From NCBI GenBank assembly GCA_026770585.1, contig MU646428.1, forward strand, positions 492,704 through 505,356: a stretch of DNA of 12,653 nt, given 5' to 3'. Of the stretch, positions 12,508-12,653 are shown piece by piece. The translations under genes and the position numbers were made by a program. Below the pieces are notes generated by a model. It did not search any database, had not been told where the DNA came from, and saw only the letters and a list, made by a program, of their open reading frames with translations. The stretch comes from Baffinella frigidus. Lineage: Eukaryota > Cryptophyceae > Cryptomonadales > Baffinellaceae. Each line of letters begins with the position of its first letter. Position 1 is the stretch's first letter.

Positions 12508-12602
12508 CTCGGTGCCGATGGGCTTCGGGCGCTGCGACTCCCAGAGCGCCTTGTTCGTCGCGTTGAGCGTGCGCGTCTTGCGCTCGCTCGTCTTGTCGAT
12601 CG
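12508..12602 (-). CDS. Partial gene: upstream exon (E1)
   Basis: Strongest coding signal of the window. Acceptor-like CCCCCGACGCAG, with a branch-like CGCTGAC 20 nt before it, then 2 nt completing a codon and 31 codons, all ending in G or C. Peptide: IDKTSERKTRTLNATN, then KALWESQRPKPIGTE. Donor-like GAG/GTGCGC. Without splicing the frame reaches TGA within four codons (12496); with splicing it continues in phase into alpha exon 1. The gene's 5' part lies beyond the right edge. Basic, probably soluble; family not recognised. Confidence 0.55.
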
Positions 12603-12653
12603 CTGCGTCGGGGGCGCGCGGCGTCAGCGAGGCTCAGGCTGAGAGGGTGAGGG

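Overview
The window looks like nuclear DNA of an intron-rich eukaryote with a plant/alga/alveolate-type telomere heptamer (TTTAGGG), in a subtelomere-like, repeat-packed region. I recognise no bacterial operon, ribosomal RNA, tRNA, CRISPR array, transposase or reverse transcriptase. About a fifth of the window is telomere-like heptamer tract. The G-rich strand is almost always on +. Exon-like segments at the right end have very high G/C at third codon positions. I cannot name the species; an algal or alveolate protist is an inference from the heptamer, the introns and the base composition.

Layout. 1-4290: tracts of TTTAGGG and variants, interrupted by short dispersed elements. These include a 161-bp terminal-inverted-repeat element, a repeat (R1) carrying a strong splice-acceptor-like site, and a family of tiny Gln/Pro-rich terminal-exon-like segments (R2) on the minus strand. 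4300-5700: an inverted R1 pair, a minus-strand ORF that may be a gene remnant, and a GC-rich Q-rich exon-like ORF. 5740-7870: duplicated non-coding segments, a second full TIR element, nested foldbacks and a nearly perfect 73-bp-arm hairpin. 7870-9400: a TTTGGGG tract, a TG microsatellite inside a 68-bp duplication, and two copies of a 23-bp minisatellite module. 9900-12653: heptamer tracts of several one-base variants, between which lie repeated exon-like segments on the minus strand.

Main interpretation (inference from splice motifs and reading frame). The minus strand from 12602 down to about 10000 reads as one partial gene or gene relic. Most of its exons exist in local tandem copies: an alpha exon (four), a beta exon (three), a gamma exon (two) and a delta segment (one with both splice signals plus degenerate copies). 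The best-preserved copies are phase 0 at both ends. The 68-nt intron between alpha copies is itself duplicated, and the first intron is largely a TTTTGGG-type telomere-like tract. Further down the same strand lie three 63-nt Gln/Pro-rich terminal-exon-like copies, a truncated fourth and a related 66-nt one. Their stop codons lie at or inside telomere-like sequence. This could be one gene with amplified cassette exons and alternative last exons, or a decayed exon graveyard; RNA data would decide. I do not recognise the protein.

A second striking feature is the telomere-like tracts. Seven blocks are each dominated by a different single-base variant of the same 7-mer, with the 7-bp period kept.
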